A DNA stretch of 64,000 nucleotides from an uncultured Planctomycetaceae bacterium (GCA_937862885.1 CALMEE010000064.1:62001-126000), one strand, 5' to 3'; shown: positions 19,102 through 30,300, numbered from the stretch's first letter. Translations and numbers: made by a program. The notes: generated by a model from the letters alone, not told the origin.

Positions 19102-22100
19102 ATGACAACGGAGCCATCTGTAATTTCGATGCCAACGTCCATTACCGATTTGCCCGAAGCGTTGGCACAACTCGCAGGCTGGAACGAATGTGTTGCTGCG
19201 TTGCACGAAGGCAAGCAGGCCGCCTTTGATTCAGTCTGGGGGTCGTCGTGCGCGCTGTTGGTGGCAGGGCTAGCTAGAGCAGGAATCAAGTCGATCTTAG
19301 TCGTATTTCCTCACGATAAAGCCATCGAAGCGACCGCCGAAGATTTGCTTACGTTCACGGCGTCACTTTTCGAAAAGGATGATTCGACAACCCAGTCGAT
19401 TGCCGTTTTTCCTGCCTGCCCAGATCTAGGGCCCGCCGAGTTGGCCACCGACGATCAATATGGTCAACGGCTCCGCTTGTTGCGCGATCTCAATGACGGC
19501 AACCTACCACGCGTAATTTGCACTTCCATCGCCGGACTATTACAGTCCGTGCCGGCGCGACAAGCATTCTCACAGAACGCGAAGCGATTGAAGCTCGGCG
19601 AGAGGCTCGATGTGGGCGAACTCCGAGAGTGGCTCAAGGACAGTAACTTTCAGATAACGCATGCTGTCGAATTGCCAGGAGAATTCTCGATTCGCGGCGG
19701 CATCATTGACGTATATCCTCCAGATGCATTGCAACCGTTTCGCATTGAACTGTTTGACGACACGATTGAATCGATTCGCATTTTTGAAGTCGCAACGCAA
19801 CGCAGCATCCAAAAGATTCATGAGCTAGAAATCAGCCGCCTTGCAACGGTTGTGCCCAAACAAGAGAGGTCAGCCAGTGTCAAGACTGACGAATTCCTGC
19901 ATGTTGGTGACGAGCGAACTCGCTTGCAAGGCGAATGGAGTTCACTATTCGAGTACCTCCCCTCGAACACGGCTGTGGTGCTGGTTGAATTGGCCGAAAT
20001 TTATGATCAAGTACGTCACCTTGAGCAAACACCTGCACACACTTTTCCGCGGATCCCGTTCTCTGAGTTGCAAGCGACCTGGGGTAAATTCGGAGTTGCA
20101 TCAGTAAGCCGTTTGGCGTTCGGGCAATTTCATCCGCAATGTACCATGCCCGTTGAAACCCTCGGTCCGTTTTCGGGTGTGTTGGACGAAGTCAGGTTTG
20201 AACTCGAACGCCTTTCCTTGGATCAACGTGTTTTTTTGGTCACCAATTCGGATGCCGAGTCGCACCGAGTAGGAGAGATCTTAAAACAGACACAAGCGGC
20301 CATGAGTGGTCGGCTGAGCTTGTCCCAGGGTTACATCCATGAAGGTTTTCGGCTGAAGCACGTCAAATCGATTGCGCTGGGCTGTGATCAGCTGTTTCAG
20401 CGCAGCGATTTGCGGCGCACTTGGCGGGGACGCACGGGTCGCACGATGGAGAGTGCGGCAGAACTCAAAAGCGGCGATCTCGTCGTCCATTTGACGCATG
20501 GAATCGGCCGTTACCGTGGATTGAAACTGCTTGAGCATAACGCATCCGACGGTCCTGCATATTTGGAATTGCCCAGCATCGAACGGCACTCCGAGCACTT
20601 GGAGATCGAGTTTGCCGATAAGGTCAAAATCTACGTTCCCGTGAACAAAATCGGTCTGATACAAAAGTATGTGGGTGCAACGAAAAAGAACCCGAAGCTG
20701 GCAAAGATCGGCGGGAAAACGGGGGGCAAGCAAAAACAAGATGCTGAGCAAACCGTCAACGATCTGGCTGCTGACATGCTTGAAATGCAGGCCAAACGCG
20801 CAGCAAAACCGGGTATTCAATTCAGTGCAGATACTGAATGGCAAATTGAATTCGAACACTCGTTTCCCTATCGCGAAACGGCGGATCAGTTGACGGCCGT
20901 TGATGCAATCAAGGGAGACATGATGTCTGACAAGCCCATGGATCGCTTGTTGTGTGGCGACGTTGGTTTCGGAAAAACGGAAGTGGCAATGCGGGCTGCC
21001 TTCAAGGCCGTCGAAAGCGGATATCAGGTTGCCGTGTTGGTACCAACGACCGTGCTGGCGGAACAGCACTTCAAAACCTTCAAAGAACGCATGGTCGAGT
21101 ATCCGGTAACGATCGAGCGGTTAAGTCGCTTCGCATCAAACAGCGAACAGCGAAGCACTGTGGAAAGGCTAAAAGCCGGGAGCGTCGATATCATTATCGG
21201 CACGCATCGTCTGGTGTCCAAAGACGTCAGTTTCAATAATCTCGGGTTGATTATTATCGACGAAGAACAACGCTTCGGCGTGGGCGTCAAGGAACGATTG
21301 AAACAATTTCGGTTGGAAGTCGATGTATTGACGATGTCGGCCACACCGATTCCCAGAACGCTGCATATGTCGTTGGTGGGCGTACGCGATATTTCCAATT
21401 TGACGATCCCCCCGGAAGATCGTATGCCCATCGAAACCCGTCTAAGCCCATTCGACGAGCAACTTATTCGCGAGGGGATGACGCGCGAACTGAACCGTGG
21501 CGGCCAGATTTTTTTTGTTCATAATCGCATTCAAGATATTCAAGTCGTTAAACAAAAGCTAATCTCGATTTGCCCAGAAGCGCGGATTGTCGTCGGTCAC
21601 GGACAAATGGATGAAGGTGATTTGGAACAAGCCATGACCGAATTTGTCGAAGGCAAATACGATATCCTGTTGGCCACAACCATCATTGAAAATGGCTTGG
21701 ATATTCCCAACGCCAACACGATTTTTATCAATCACGCCAACCGCATGGGCTTGTCCGAGTTGCATCAACTGCGAGGTCGGGTCGGCCGCTACAAGCATCG
21801 CGCTTATTGCTATATCTTGATCGATTCACGAGCCAATTTGACACCAACGGCCGCCAAACGTTTGCAAGCCATCCAGCATTATAGTCACATGGGCGCAGGT
21901 TTTCAGATTGCCATGCGTGACCTGGAGATCCGCGGAGCTGGCAACTTGTTGGGAGTTGAGCAATCGGGGCACATTTCACACATTGGCTACGAAATGTATT
22001 GTCAGTTGCTGGATGCCGCTGTGCGCCGACTCAAAAAGATGCCAGCGCGGTTAGTCATCGATGTCGATTTTGACCTTCCCGTTGAGGCTTTTATTCCCGA

Positions 22101-22482
22101 TGACTTCGTGCCCAACCGTAACCAGAAGGTCGATCTCTATCGCCGCATCTATGGCGTCGAATCGTTTGAATTGCTGATCGAACTAAAACGCGAGATCCGG
22201 GATCGTTTCGGACCGATCCCGCTACCAGTAAAGCGGCTGATTAAGCTAGCAGAAATCAAGCTGGAGGCTGCCATTTGGCAAATCAGCGCGATATTCATCT
22301 CAGAGAAGCGATATTTGGGCCTGCGGTTCAAAGACAAAAGCCGCATGAGCCAACTCGTTAATCGAGGGACATTGCCGATTCGAGCGACTGATGAAGGCGT
22401 GGCGTATCTCACCCTGAATCGCGATGTTTTCACGCAGGACAACCTGTTGAAGTTACTTCAATCGATCTTGCGTGCCAAATAA
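19102..22482 (+). CDS. mfd: Transcription-repair coupling factor Mfd
   Basis: The 1126-residue ATPase releases RNA polymerase stalled at DNA damage and recruits UvrA. The UvrB-like N-terminal region (GEFSIRGGIIDVYPPDA) is present. The CarD-like RNA polymerase interaction domain begins near residue 458 (GDLVVHLTHGIGRYRG). The motor has Walker A GDVGFGKTE near 619, DEEQRFG near 720, and SATPIPRTLHMSL. The C-terminal domain starts near VEAFIPDDFVPNRNQKVDLYRR. The length matches the family. I start at the ATG at 19102; a TTG directly before and an ATG at 19129 are alternatives, and none has a strong ribosome-binding site. It is divergent from guaA. Confidence 0.95.
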   Translation: MTTEPSVISMPTSITDLPEALAQLAGWNECVAALHEGKQAAFDSVWGSSCALLVAGLARAGIKSILVVFPHDKAIEATAEDLLTFTASLFEKDDSTTQSIAVFPACPDLGPAELATDDQYGQRLRLLRDLNDGNLPRVICTSIAGLLQSVPARQAFSQNAKRLKLGERLDVGELREWLKDSNFQITHAVELPGEFSIRGGIIDVYPPDALQPFRIELFDDTIESIRIFEVATQRSIQKIHELEISRLATVVPKQERSASVKTDEFLHVGDERTRLQGEWSSLFEYLPSNTAVVLVELAEIYDQVRHLEQTPAHTFPRIPFSELQATWGKFGVASVSRLAFGQFHPQCTMPVETLGPFSGVLDEVRFELERLSLDQRVFLVTNSDAESHRVGEILKQTQAAMSGRLSLSQGYIHEGFRLKHVKSIALGCDQLFQRSDLRRTWRGRTGRTMESAAELKSGDLVVHLTHGIGRYRGLKLLEHNASDGPAYLELPSIERHSEHLEIEFADKVKIYVPVNKIGLIQKYVGATKKNPKLAKIGGKTGGKQKQDAEQTVNDLAADMLEMQAKRAAKPGIQFSADTEWQIEFEHSFPYRETADQLTAVDAIKGDMMSDKPMDRLLCGDVGFGKTEVAMRAAFKAVESGYQVAVLVPTTVLAEQHFKTFKERMVEYPVTIERLSRFASNSEQRSTVERLKAGSVDIIIGTHRLVSKDVSFNNLGLIIIDEEQRFGVGVKERLKQFRLEVDVLTMSATPIPRTLHMSLVGVRDISNLTIPPEDRMPIETRLSPFDEQLIREGMTRELNRGGQIFFVHNRIQDIQVVKQKLISICPEARIVVGHGQMDEGDLEQAMTEFVEGKYDILLATTIIENGLDIPNANTIFINHANRMGLSELHQLRGRVGRYKHRAYCYILIDSRANLTPTAAKRLQAIQHYSHMGAGFQIAMRDLEIRGAGNLLGVEQSGHISHIGYEMYCQLLDAAVRRLKKMPARLVIDVDFDLPVEAFIPDDFVPNRNQKVDLYRRIYGVESFELLIELKREIRDRFGPIPLPVKRLIKLAEIKLEAAIWQISAIFISEKRYLGLRFKDKSRMSQLVNRGTLPIRATDEGVAYLTLNRDVFTQDNLLKLLQSILRAK

Positions 22483-22483
22483 G

Positions 22484-22499
22484 GCATCCGCTAGGATGC
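22484..22499 (+). terminator. Hairpin directly after mfd
   Basis: GCATCC, loop GCTA, GGATGC, beginning two bases after the mfd stop. The U-run is poor (GGTCTTTGAG), so termination would be weak. The next gene starts 58 bases on, so read-through is likely. Confidence 0.4.
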
Positions 22500-22556
22500 G
22501 GTCTTTGAGTTTGATAAGCATGACGCTCAATGTCACTGATGATCCAAGGAAGGATA

Positions 22557-23735
22557 ATGACCAAGATCAATTCCCGTATTCGCCGTACGGAACGCATCAG
22601 TCAAGCGGAGTCGAGCAACCCCGTGAGCCGGGTCGGGGTCGACAACCACCGCCTTTGCCGGATACCGAGGCTCAGTTTCGTTGTGTTCGGAGTTTGCTTG
22701 CTCTCGTTGTCCACAGCGACGGGTCAGGACCGTTTAGCCCAGGCGCCGCAGGCCAACAACGAATCCTCGCGCGTCGAGATGTTTGAATTGGGTCGCACGT
22801 TAGCGATTGTTGGCGGTCATCCCATCTTCGTGTCCGACATGTCGTTAGAGATCAACCAGATTCTGGATCGATATCTAGCCACTGCTCCTGAAACTGTGCG
22901 CCGCGAGCAGCGCGAGAATTTGATTGAGCGACTTTTGCCCAAGTACATTGAAGCCAAAATGTTGTACATCGACGTCTTGGCTGGCTTGCCAGCCGAAGCG
23001 GATGTGGATGCCATTTTTGAAAGCGCCGGAGAGCAATTCGATGAAAATGTTTTACCGCTCATCAAGAAACAAGCTGGGATCCAGTCGACGAGCGAGCTTG
23101 ATGCACAGTTGAGAAGCCAAGGTTCTTCCCTACGTCTGATGCGGAAATCCTGGTCAGAAAATGAATTGGTAAAATATATCATGCGGGAGAAGGTTACCGC
23201 TCAGTCCGAGGTAACTCGCGAAGAGTTGTTGGAGTATTATCGCAATAATCAAGCGGAATTCGAACGTAAGGCGCGGGCCCGTTGGGAACAGGTGATGGTT
23301 CGCTTCGATCGCTTCAACAACAAACAAGAAGCCAGAAACGAGTTGGCAAAATTGGGGAACAAGATCATCAATGGTGCCTCGTTGTCCGCTGTCGCGAAAA
23401 ATGAATCACATGATATCAATGCCGATAAAGGCGGACAGTACGATTGGACGGTGAAGGGAAGTCTTGTTTCTCCCGAACTTGATCGGGAAATCTTTTCACT
23501 TCCCCTGAATGAGTTGAGTGAAATCATCGAATCGAAGAGTGGATACCACATCATTCGTGTACTGGAAAGGCAGGAAGCGGGGCTTGTACCCTTTCTCGAG
23601 GTACAATCGGAAATCAAAAACAAAATAACCGAGGATCGACGGGAGGCAGCATTCCAGTCGCATTTGGAAAAGCTGCGCGAGAGAATACCGGTCGATATCC
23701 TTATCGAGGTTCATACAGATATCTTCAAGCGTTAA
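22557..23735 (+). CDS. Parvulin-type peptidyl-prolyl isomerase, exported (second copy)
   Basis: 392 residues, starting at an ATG with AAGGAAGGA just upstream; the frame opens 27 bases earlier but that start has no such site. The basic N-terminus is followed by an export segment (LSFVVFGVCLLSLSTATGQ). A SurA-like N-terminal domain begins LAIVGGHPIFVSDMSLEINQ. The parvulin domain has ARWEQVMVRF, then DKGGQYDWTVKGSLVSPELD and SEIIESKSGYHIIRVLERQE. The C-terminal helix closes the SurA fold. It probably assists folding of exported proteins. It follows mfd by 74 bases and may be cotranscribed. Confidence 0.87.
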   Translation: MTKINSRIRRTERISQAESSNPVSRVGVDNHRLCRIPRLSFVVFGVCLLSLSTATGQDRLAQAPQANNESSRVEMFELGRTLAIVGGHPIFVSDMSLEINQILDRYLATAPETVRREQRENLIERLLPKYIEAKMLYIDVLAGLPAEADVDAIFESAGEQFDENVLPLIKKQAGIQSTSELDAQLRSQGSSLRLMRKSWSENELVKYIMREKVTAQSEVTREELLEYYRNNQAEFERKARARWEQVMVRFDRFNNKQEARNELAKLGNKIINGASLSAVAKNESHDINADKGGQYDWTVKGSLVSPELDREIFSLPLNELSEIIESKSGYHIIRVLERQEAGLVPFLEVQSEIKNKITEDRREAAFQSHLEKLRERIPVDILIEVHTDIFKR

Positions 23736-23762
23736 GCATCGGCTTGTCGCTCTGAGGAATAA

Positions 23763-23888
23763 CTAGACGCGCTGTTCCGCATCGAGAAACTCTTCGCTGG
23801 ACGCTAATCCATTCACGGTGAATTCGTATGCGCTGGAATGGCACTCGCCCCGATACAAGAGGATCATCAATTCCTCGAAACTTGCCAC
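23763..23888 (-). CDS. Candidate 41-residue ORF downstream of the BNR gene
   Basis: In the same frame as the BNR gene and just beyond its stop, an open stretch ends with TAG at 23763. The only plausible start is a GTG at 23888. The product begins VASFEELMILLYRGECHSSA and ends in DAEQRV. Its composition looks protein-like, but there is no clear ribosome-binding site and I know no family. It could equally be the remains of a longer C-terminus. Confidence 0.22.
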   Translation of the reverse strand: MASFEELMILLYRGECHSSAYEFTVNGLASSEEFLDAEQRV

Positions 23889-23918
23889 GGCATAGCGTGC
23901 GCTTAATCGACCACCCCG

Positions 23919-26900
23919 TTATGGCGCAACCGATTCAATCACCAGGGGAACGGTTTGGGTTCCCTGATCCGTAACCAGTTCGATCAAATAGGTGCCTGGT
24001 TGAAGGCTGGGTGCCCTTGCTTGTCCGCCTCCTGGCCGACCACCTTGACCCTGACGCCCGCCCTGACCACCTGGAGTTCCGTAATTGATCGTGTGGAAGT
24101 TCAAACCGGGTGTATTCGCCACGTCAACGGCCAAGATTTCTTTGCCCAACAAGTCCTTGACACGGAGTTTGATCTTCAAATCGGTGGCAAGTTCTCCATT
24201 TACGTAATACCAAACTCTAGCTCCCGGAGGAGGGTTGCTGGCCGTAAAACGACGGTTGCCGGACAGGTCCGCGACTTCGCGCAAAGGATCTGTCGGATAG
24301 AACGAAGCTGTCCGCGGTTTCAACAGCGTCACGGCCTGGTCAGTTGCGACAGAAGCGAACTCTTGTAGCGGGGATATGTCGTCGAAGATAAAAATTCCAC
24401 GTCCATGAGTTCCGACAATTAAATCACTGTCACGCGGATGAATCATCAAGTCGTGCACGGCAACACGAGTCAACCCGGTGTTAATTTCGGACCAAGTTAG
24501 TCCCTGGTCAAGTGAGGTGAAAACACTAAACTCAGTACCAACGAAGAGCAGATTTTTGTTGCGGTGATCTTCGCGAATCACGTTGACGGGCGCTTGCGGA
24601 AGGCCATCAATAATGGCTTCCCAACTTTCGCCGGCATCCGTGGTCTTGAAGACAAAGGGGCGAAAATCATCTTCACGATAACCCGTAAACGAGGCATACG
24701 CGACGTCCTTGTTGTGATGTGATAGGACGACTCGACTGCACCACCATTCTTGTGGGCGAAAAGGGAGTCGATCTACTAAGTTCGTCCAGGTTTTGCCGCC
24801 ATCTTTCGTCAACTGTAGATTCCCATCATCGGTCCCTACCATCAAGAGGTTCGGATCTAAAGGTGATTCAGCGATTGCAGTGATGGTGCAATAGGGAACA
24901 TTGCCGCTAATCCGCTCGGGATTTGCAGTCGTCAAGTCTGGGCTAATCACTTCCCAATGATCCCCCCGGTTCATCGATTTGAACAACTTGTTGCCAGCGA
25001 AATAAATCACACGAGGGTCATGGGTTGACATCAAGATCGGTGAATTCCAGTTGAATCGATCACGAACTTCACGCGGTTCGCTTTGAGGCGGACGAATGCT
25101 TGCGCGTTGCCCAGTTCTTCTGTTCAGTCTAAAGATCATGCCAAACTGGGACTCGGCGAAAATGATATCGGGATCGTGGGGATCGACTTGCACATAGAAA
25201 CCATCCCCTCCACCAATGCGGTACCATTCCAAACTGCTGACGCCTGCCCCGCGACGCGAGCGGGAAGGCCCTCCCCACGTTCCGTTGTCTTGCGTACCAC
25301 CGTAGACATGATACGGACGCTGCATGTCAGCCGTTATGGCGTAGAATTGAGCCAGTGGCAGAATTGCTACATGGTCCCAAGTCCTTCCACGGTCATAGGA
25401 AATATGAAACCCGCCGTCGTTTCCTAAGATGAGGTGGTTTGAGTTTTGCGGGTTGATCCACAATGCATGATGATCCACGTGCACTGAAGAAGCGCCATCG
25501 GTAGTCCAATTTCTGCCGCCATCTCGCGAAACATAAAGCGGAATGCTCAGCACATAAACTCGTTGATCGTCATTGGGGTCAATTCGAATCTGTCCGTAGT
25601 AATAAGGGGGTGAACCACCGACCGCGCGTCGATTCATTTTGGTCCAAGTTTCTCCACCATTGTCGGTGCGATAGATTTCTCCTCCAACAATGCGGGCTCG
25701 CGCCGCTGCACGTTGAGTCTCCGTTTGTACACGCAAGGCGATAGTCTGTTCCTGGTCCCCCGACACAACAACAATCGTGAGTTGGTCAGTTGGTTGCAAA
25801 CTTGCCGCCAAATTCAACACAGCGCTGCGATTTGTGGCCGCCAAGCCACCAAGTCGCTTAATTGACTGGCCATCGCGCAACCCGCGCGGTGCTTGATCTC
25901 GATTTACGTTGCGTACGACGAGCGAATTTCCGTCGTCGACGATGTCAAATCCGAAAGGTGTGCTAACCACCGTTTCCGGGGCGGTCGTTGGTGTCTCCTG
26001 TGGTTGCTCCTCCTGTTGTTGGGCATCGTCCTGGCTTTTCGCTTGAGGTTCCCCGTCTTGTGGTTTCCCTTGTTCGTCCAAGTTTGAATCTTGGGTGGCG
26101 GATTCTTCATCCTGGCTCTGAGCGATGTCGAATCGCGGTTCACCTGGGAATTCGTCGGCATCGCTCCAGGAATCTTCGTCCTGATCGTCGTCTGCCACCG
26201 CATCCGTCGCGGTGTCAACAGGTTCCCCTGTTAGATTGAAGTTGGACACCTCGCAATACAAGATATTTGGGTTTTGAGGATAGATCGTTAATCCGATACG
26301 CCCAATATTTCCTTGAGGCAAACCGCCGCTTAGGCGAGACCATGTCGCACCGCCGTCCAACGTTTTGTAGATGGCAGATCCTGGCCCTGACTCCACAAGA
26401 TTCCACGCTCGCCGAATTCGTTCGTACGTTGCGGCATACAGGATCTGGGGGTTACTCGGATCCATCACGACATCAACAACACCCACCATGGGATTGATGT
26501 ACAGAACATTGGTCCACGATTCACCGCCATCGGTAGTCTTGTAGAGTCCTCTTTCTTCATTCTCTGTATACAAATGACCCAGGGCTGCCACATACACGAT
26601 ATTCGAATCCGTAGGATCGATCACGATGCGACCGATGTGGTGCGACTCGGTCAAACCTTTGTTAACCCAAGTCTTGCCACCGTCAACGGACTTGTAAATT
26701 CCATCACCCCAATATGAGCTGCGCTGATTATTGGCCTCACCGGTTCCGACCCAAATCGTGTTTGCATCGCGTGGATCGAGGGCGATGTCGCCGATGGAGA
26801 CAGTTTGTTCTTTGTCAAAAATGCAATTCCATGTAACTCCGTTGTTTTCGGTCACCCACAGTCCACCGGAGCCGGAGGCCGCGAAAATATGGAATGGGTT

Positions 26901-27062
26901 TTGAGGATTCACCTCGATATCGACAATACGACCTCCAAACGCTGTCGGTCCAATCTCTCGAGCGCGAATGTCTTTGAACAGGCTACTATCGATGTTTTGC
27001 GCACAAAGCGTTTGAGTAAGCGAAATCAGGGTAAGCAAACCCAACAAGATCGTTTTTCGCAT
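23919..27062 (-). CDS. Exported BNR/sortilin-type beta-propeller protein with inserted PDZ-like domain
   Basis: The 1047-residue protein has a signal peptide (MRKTILLGLLTLISLTQTLC). Many Asp-box repeats follow: SVDGGKTW at 125-132, TTDGGESW at 176-183, TLDGGATW at 234-241, TDNGGETW at 466-473, and five more to about residue 850. These build one or two propellers as in VPS10/sortilin-like and sialidase-like proteins; catalytic sialidase residues were not identified, so glycosidase activity should not be assumed. Between blades, residues 280-365 form an acidic, Gln-rich linker and 366-447 look like a PDZ domain. The tail has a Gly/Gln/Arg-rich patch near 1010 and a final beta segment. It lies in the same direction as the beta-helix gene. 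Confidence 0.85.
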   Translation of the reverse strand: MRKTILLGLLTLISLTQTLCAQNIDSSLFKDIRAREIGPTAFGGRIVDIEVNPQNPFHIFAASGSGGLWVTENNGVTWNCIFDKEQTVSIGDIALDPRDANTIWVGTGEANNQRSSYWGDGIYKSVDGGKTWVNKGLTESHHIGRIVIDPTDSNIVYVAALGHLYTENEERGLYKTTDGGESWTNVLYINPMVGVVDVVMDPSNPQILYAATYERIRRAWNLVESGPGSAIYKTLDGGATWSRLSGGLPQGNIGRIGLTIYPQNPNILYCEVSNFNLTGEPVDTATDAVADDDQDEDSWSDADEFPGEPRFDIAQSQDEESATQDSNLDEQGKPQDGEPQAKSQDDAQQQEEQPQETPTTAPETVVSTPFGFDIVDDGNSLVVRNVNRDQAPRGLRDGQSIKRLGGLAATNRSAVLNLAASLQPTDQLTIVVVSGDQEQTIALRVQTETQRAAARARIVGGEIYRTDNGGETWTKMNRRAVGGSPPYYYGQIRIDPNDDQRVYVLSIPLYVSRDGGRNWTTDGASSVHVDHHALWINPQNSNHLILGNDGGFHISYDRGRTWDHVAILPLAQFYAITADMQRPYHVYGGTQDNGTWGGPSRSRRGAGVSSLEWYRIGGGDGFYVQVDPHDPDIIFAESQFGMIFRLNRRTGQRASIRPPQSEPREVRDRFNWNSPILMSTHDPRVIYFAGNKLFKSMNRGDHWEVISPDLTTANPERISGNVPYCTITAIAESPLDPNLLMVGTDDGNLQLTKDGGKTWTNLVDRLPFRPQEWWCSRVVLSHHNKDVAYASFTGYREDDFRPFVFKTTDAGESWEAIIDGLPQAPVNVIREDHRNKNLLFVGTEFSVFTSLDQGLTWSEINTGLTRVAVHDLMIHPRDSDLIVGTHGRGIFIFDDISPLQEFASVATDQAVTLLKPRTASFYPTDPLREVADLSGNRRFTASNPPPGARVWYYVNGELATDLKIKLRVKDLLGKEILAVDVANTPGLNFHTINYGTPGGQGGRQGQGGRPGGGQARAPSLQPGTYLIELVTDQGTQTVPLVIESVAP

Positions 27063-27262
27063 GGCAAATCCGTGAGATCGTTAAAGACAAATTGCAAAAT
27101 AGACCAAAGTGCTTTTCAAACTCCTAGTCTAATTGAATTGAATTAATTCATGTTGCCAGCCACTTGATTTTTTGAAGATTTCAAATGCGGAATTCCCGTC
27201 CCCAACGCTTGTTTAAGGGATAAGGTGTGATGGCTTACGTCGCAATGCAGCGTGAATTACAA

Positions 27263-27291
27263 GAAATAGAAAAGCCCGGTCGTCCCGGGCT
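27263..27291 (-). terminator. Intrinsic terminator of the beta-helix protein gene
   Basis: On the minus strand: AGCCCGG, loop GACGA, CCGGGCT, then TTTCTATTTC. The stem is 27273-27291, and it lies about 90 bases after the stop of the gene at 27380-30577. Confidence 0.75.
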
Positions 27292-27379
27292 AATCGAACT
27301 TTTTGTTTGGGCAGCTTGGTCGTCATCAAGTTGGCCCAGGGCGTGTTACACGTTGGGCCAACCTATCCGTTGTTTTTCA

Positions 27380-30300
27380 CTACTGCGGTGGGAAGCCAGC
27401 CGCTTCAAATGCCGCCTTTTCAGCATCCAATGTCGGCACAGCAACTAAACTGAACGGGTTCAAGGTGAATGGTCCAGCTAGAGTCGGTACACCGAATCCG
27501 TTGGTCAAGCCGTCAAGCTCGACGATAAACTGTGGGGCGCCACCAGCGTTGGCGAAGGTAACATCCAGAGCGAAGAAGTTATTCGACATCGCGATCGAGA
27601 TATTACCCAATGGTCCATTGATGACCAGGGCATCTTGGAAACCGCTGGTAAATGGAGGATCCGTCGCATCTTCACCGAAGTCATTGTTGGCGATAGCGTT
27701 GCCAACCAAGACAGCGTTAATTGTACCTGAACCAAAGGTTTGCATGAAAAGTCCACGCTCCCAGTTGTTGGTGAGCAGATTCGTATTCATTTCCAGGTTC
27801 ACGACGCTTGTTCCGCTGGATGTGACCGACAGACCGTGGAAGTACGGAAGTTCAGTCGGATCAAGCCCTTCACCATTATTTTGAATGACGTTGGAGTTAA
27901 GTGTTGCCAGGACGCGAGAGTCGCCGTTGGCGTCAATGGACATACCGCCGAATCGGAATCCTTGAATCGTGTTATTAGCCAAGAACAGTCGCGTGCGGCT
28001 ATCATCAACAGGTGCACCAACTCCACCAAAGGTCGTGACGGCGAAGCCGATGCCTCCGCTTTGATTGCCAGCAGCATCCGGCAGAGCAGGACCATTGCTT
28101 ATCAAGCTGTTCGTCATGACGAAGTCCAAGTTCGAATCAGCGTTAGTCTGCATGGTGACGCCGTTGCGGCCGCTGTTTGTTATTGTCATGTTGTTCGTGC
28201 GGACCAGATTAACAATGCCGTTGGGATTGGTTTGGGCCAACAACTGCATACCATCCAAGCCGGATGCATTGATGTTGATATTTTCGAACGTCAAGTCAAG
28301 TTGTCCATCGTCGATCGTAGCGCCAAAGATACCGTTGACACCTGAACCATTGATGTTGATATTCCGCGTGACACCTTGGAATGAGGAGATCGCACCACCA
28401 GCGTCATCCCCGACGAGGTAGGTGATACCGTGTTGTCCGTTGCCATTGACATTGAGGGCTGCCCCAGTGTTCTCGACCAAAACATTAATTGAGGCTGCAG
28501 TCTCAGCAATAAACCTCATCCCGTCCGAGATGTTGTTGCTCACCGAGAGGTTGTCCAAGACTTGAATGTTCAAGTCAGAGCCAGCGTTGGTTGCTCTGGC
28601 TAGGATACCAGTGCCACCACCGTCTAATGTCGAGTCAGTAATCAAGACTTGTTGTTGTCCTGTGCGTAACCAAATATTGATGTTGGCCGCCAAGTTGCCA
28701 CTGATGTTACTGGTGCCGCCGTTAAACGTGCCGATGAGCGTGCTATCCGCAGGGTGCGTATTCGTAAAGTCAACCAACGAGACACCAGCACCACCATTGT
28801 TCAAGATCGTCGCATTCAAGATTCTCAGGTTACCATCAGCACCGATGATCGAGATGCCTGATCCCGTATTGCCGGAAGCGATTGGCTCGATGAAATCGAA
28901 TACTCCCCGAGTTCCGTTATACTGTCGCATAACGATACCCGAACCCAAGTTGTTGCTGGTAACATTCCGTTCAAAGTTGAACACGCTACCGTTATAGTCA
29001 TCAAAGAAGATACCGTTGCGGATATTGAATTGAGTTTGGTTTTCTACAAAGTCAAAGCGAGACGTTGGATCGATGGCATTGTTGATAAAGATACCGTGGA
29101 AACCTGAACGCTCGATGCGGTTTCTCGCAAAGCTCCAGTCGCCAGCGATGTTTTGTAGGTTAATACCGTTCAGCACAGCACCCAGGATCGTTACATCCTC
29201 AATGATACCGGTTGTGTTGGTGGCTCCATTGCCTGCCAAGATACCGTGGGACATCAAGGCTCCAGGTGCTTCACCATCAATGATCAAACCGCGTACCGTG
29301 TTGCGATTAGCCAAGGTGACGCCTGGTCCACCGAAGTTGTTTGTGATCCTCGGTCGAAGGTTGGGGTCGTCAAAAATATTGTTGCACAGGATGAAGAACT
29401 GGTTTCCTTGGATCGGAATCAGATGCTGAACACCTTCGCCCAGCAGCAACTGGCCGTCCTTCAGGACAATGCCTGCATCCATGTTCCGTGTCGTTCCATC
29501 GCCAATATGCACGAAGATGATGTCGTCCGCACCTGAAGCAGCCTCAGCTTGATCCAAGCTTACAAATCTTGTTTCGAATGTTCCATCCGCGAAAGCTGCA
29601 TCTGCAGTATTGTCTACGTGGAACACGTTGTAAGGCAAACCGGTGTCTGGATCGATGGCTAGAATCAGATCTTGTTGGAAGCGAACGATATGGTCGTTAC
29701 GCACTGTCGGTTCCAAGTCTCGCCCGAGCAACCCGTATTCCGTACCGCGGGCATTTCCACCGAACATTAAGGACAATCCTAATACCCCTGTGAAATCGAA
29801 CCGATTGTCGTGGTTCAATTCTGCACTTACGATCAGCCCTCGCATGAACTGGGCACCCGTTCGTACTCGCACACCGGAAAACTCTTCAACAAGCTGACTG
29901 TCGTAGTGATAACCACCGAACTCAACCGAGCCATTGATATGGGCTAAGCCAGAAGGCCGGTAGCGGAACATCGCGTCAAAGCCAGTCAAAGCGCTATCGA
30001 TTCCGGCCTGCAAAACAATGCTGTTTCCTAAAAAACATCGTTGACCGGTCGGATCACCTTGGGCAAAGTCGCTCGATCCAATTGGGAGATAGCCGTTTCC
30101 ATACAAGTCCCATCGTCGCGTCTTGACGGCAGCGCTGACGCCAACCGACGTCATGGTATGAGCAAAGTCGCCGACCTGATCGTCATCGTAGTCGAACCAG
30201 AAGCTTGAGCTGATGTCGGCACCAGCTGCTGGCAGCGAGAACACGCGTTCGATACCCAGGTTCGCAAAAAAGCCACCGCGGTCCACCGATACGTGACCGC

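Noticed and set aside
20281-21069. 262-codon minus-strand frame inside mfd
   Set aside because: Antisense to a certain gene whose motor motifs lie in exactly this region; the frame is a by-product of mfd codon use.
27740-28345. 201-codon plus-strand frame inside the beta-helix gene
   Set aside because: Mirrors the repetitive Asn/Gly codons of the true gene; no start signal.
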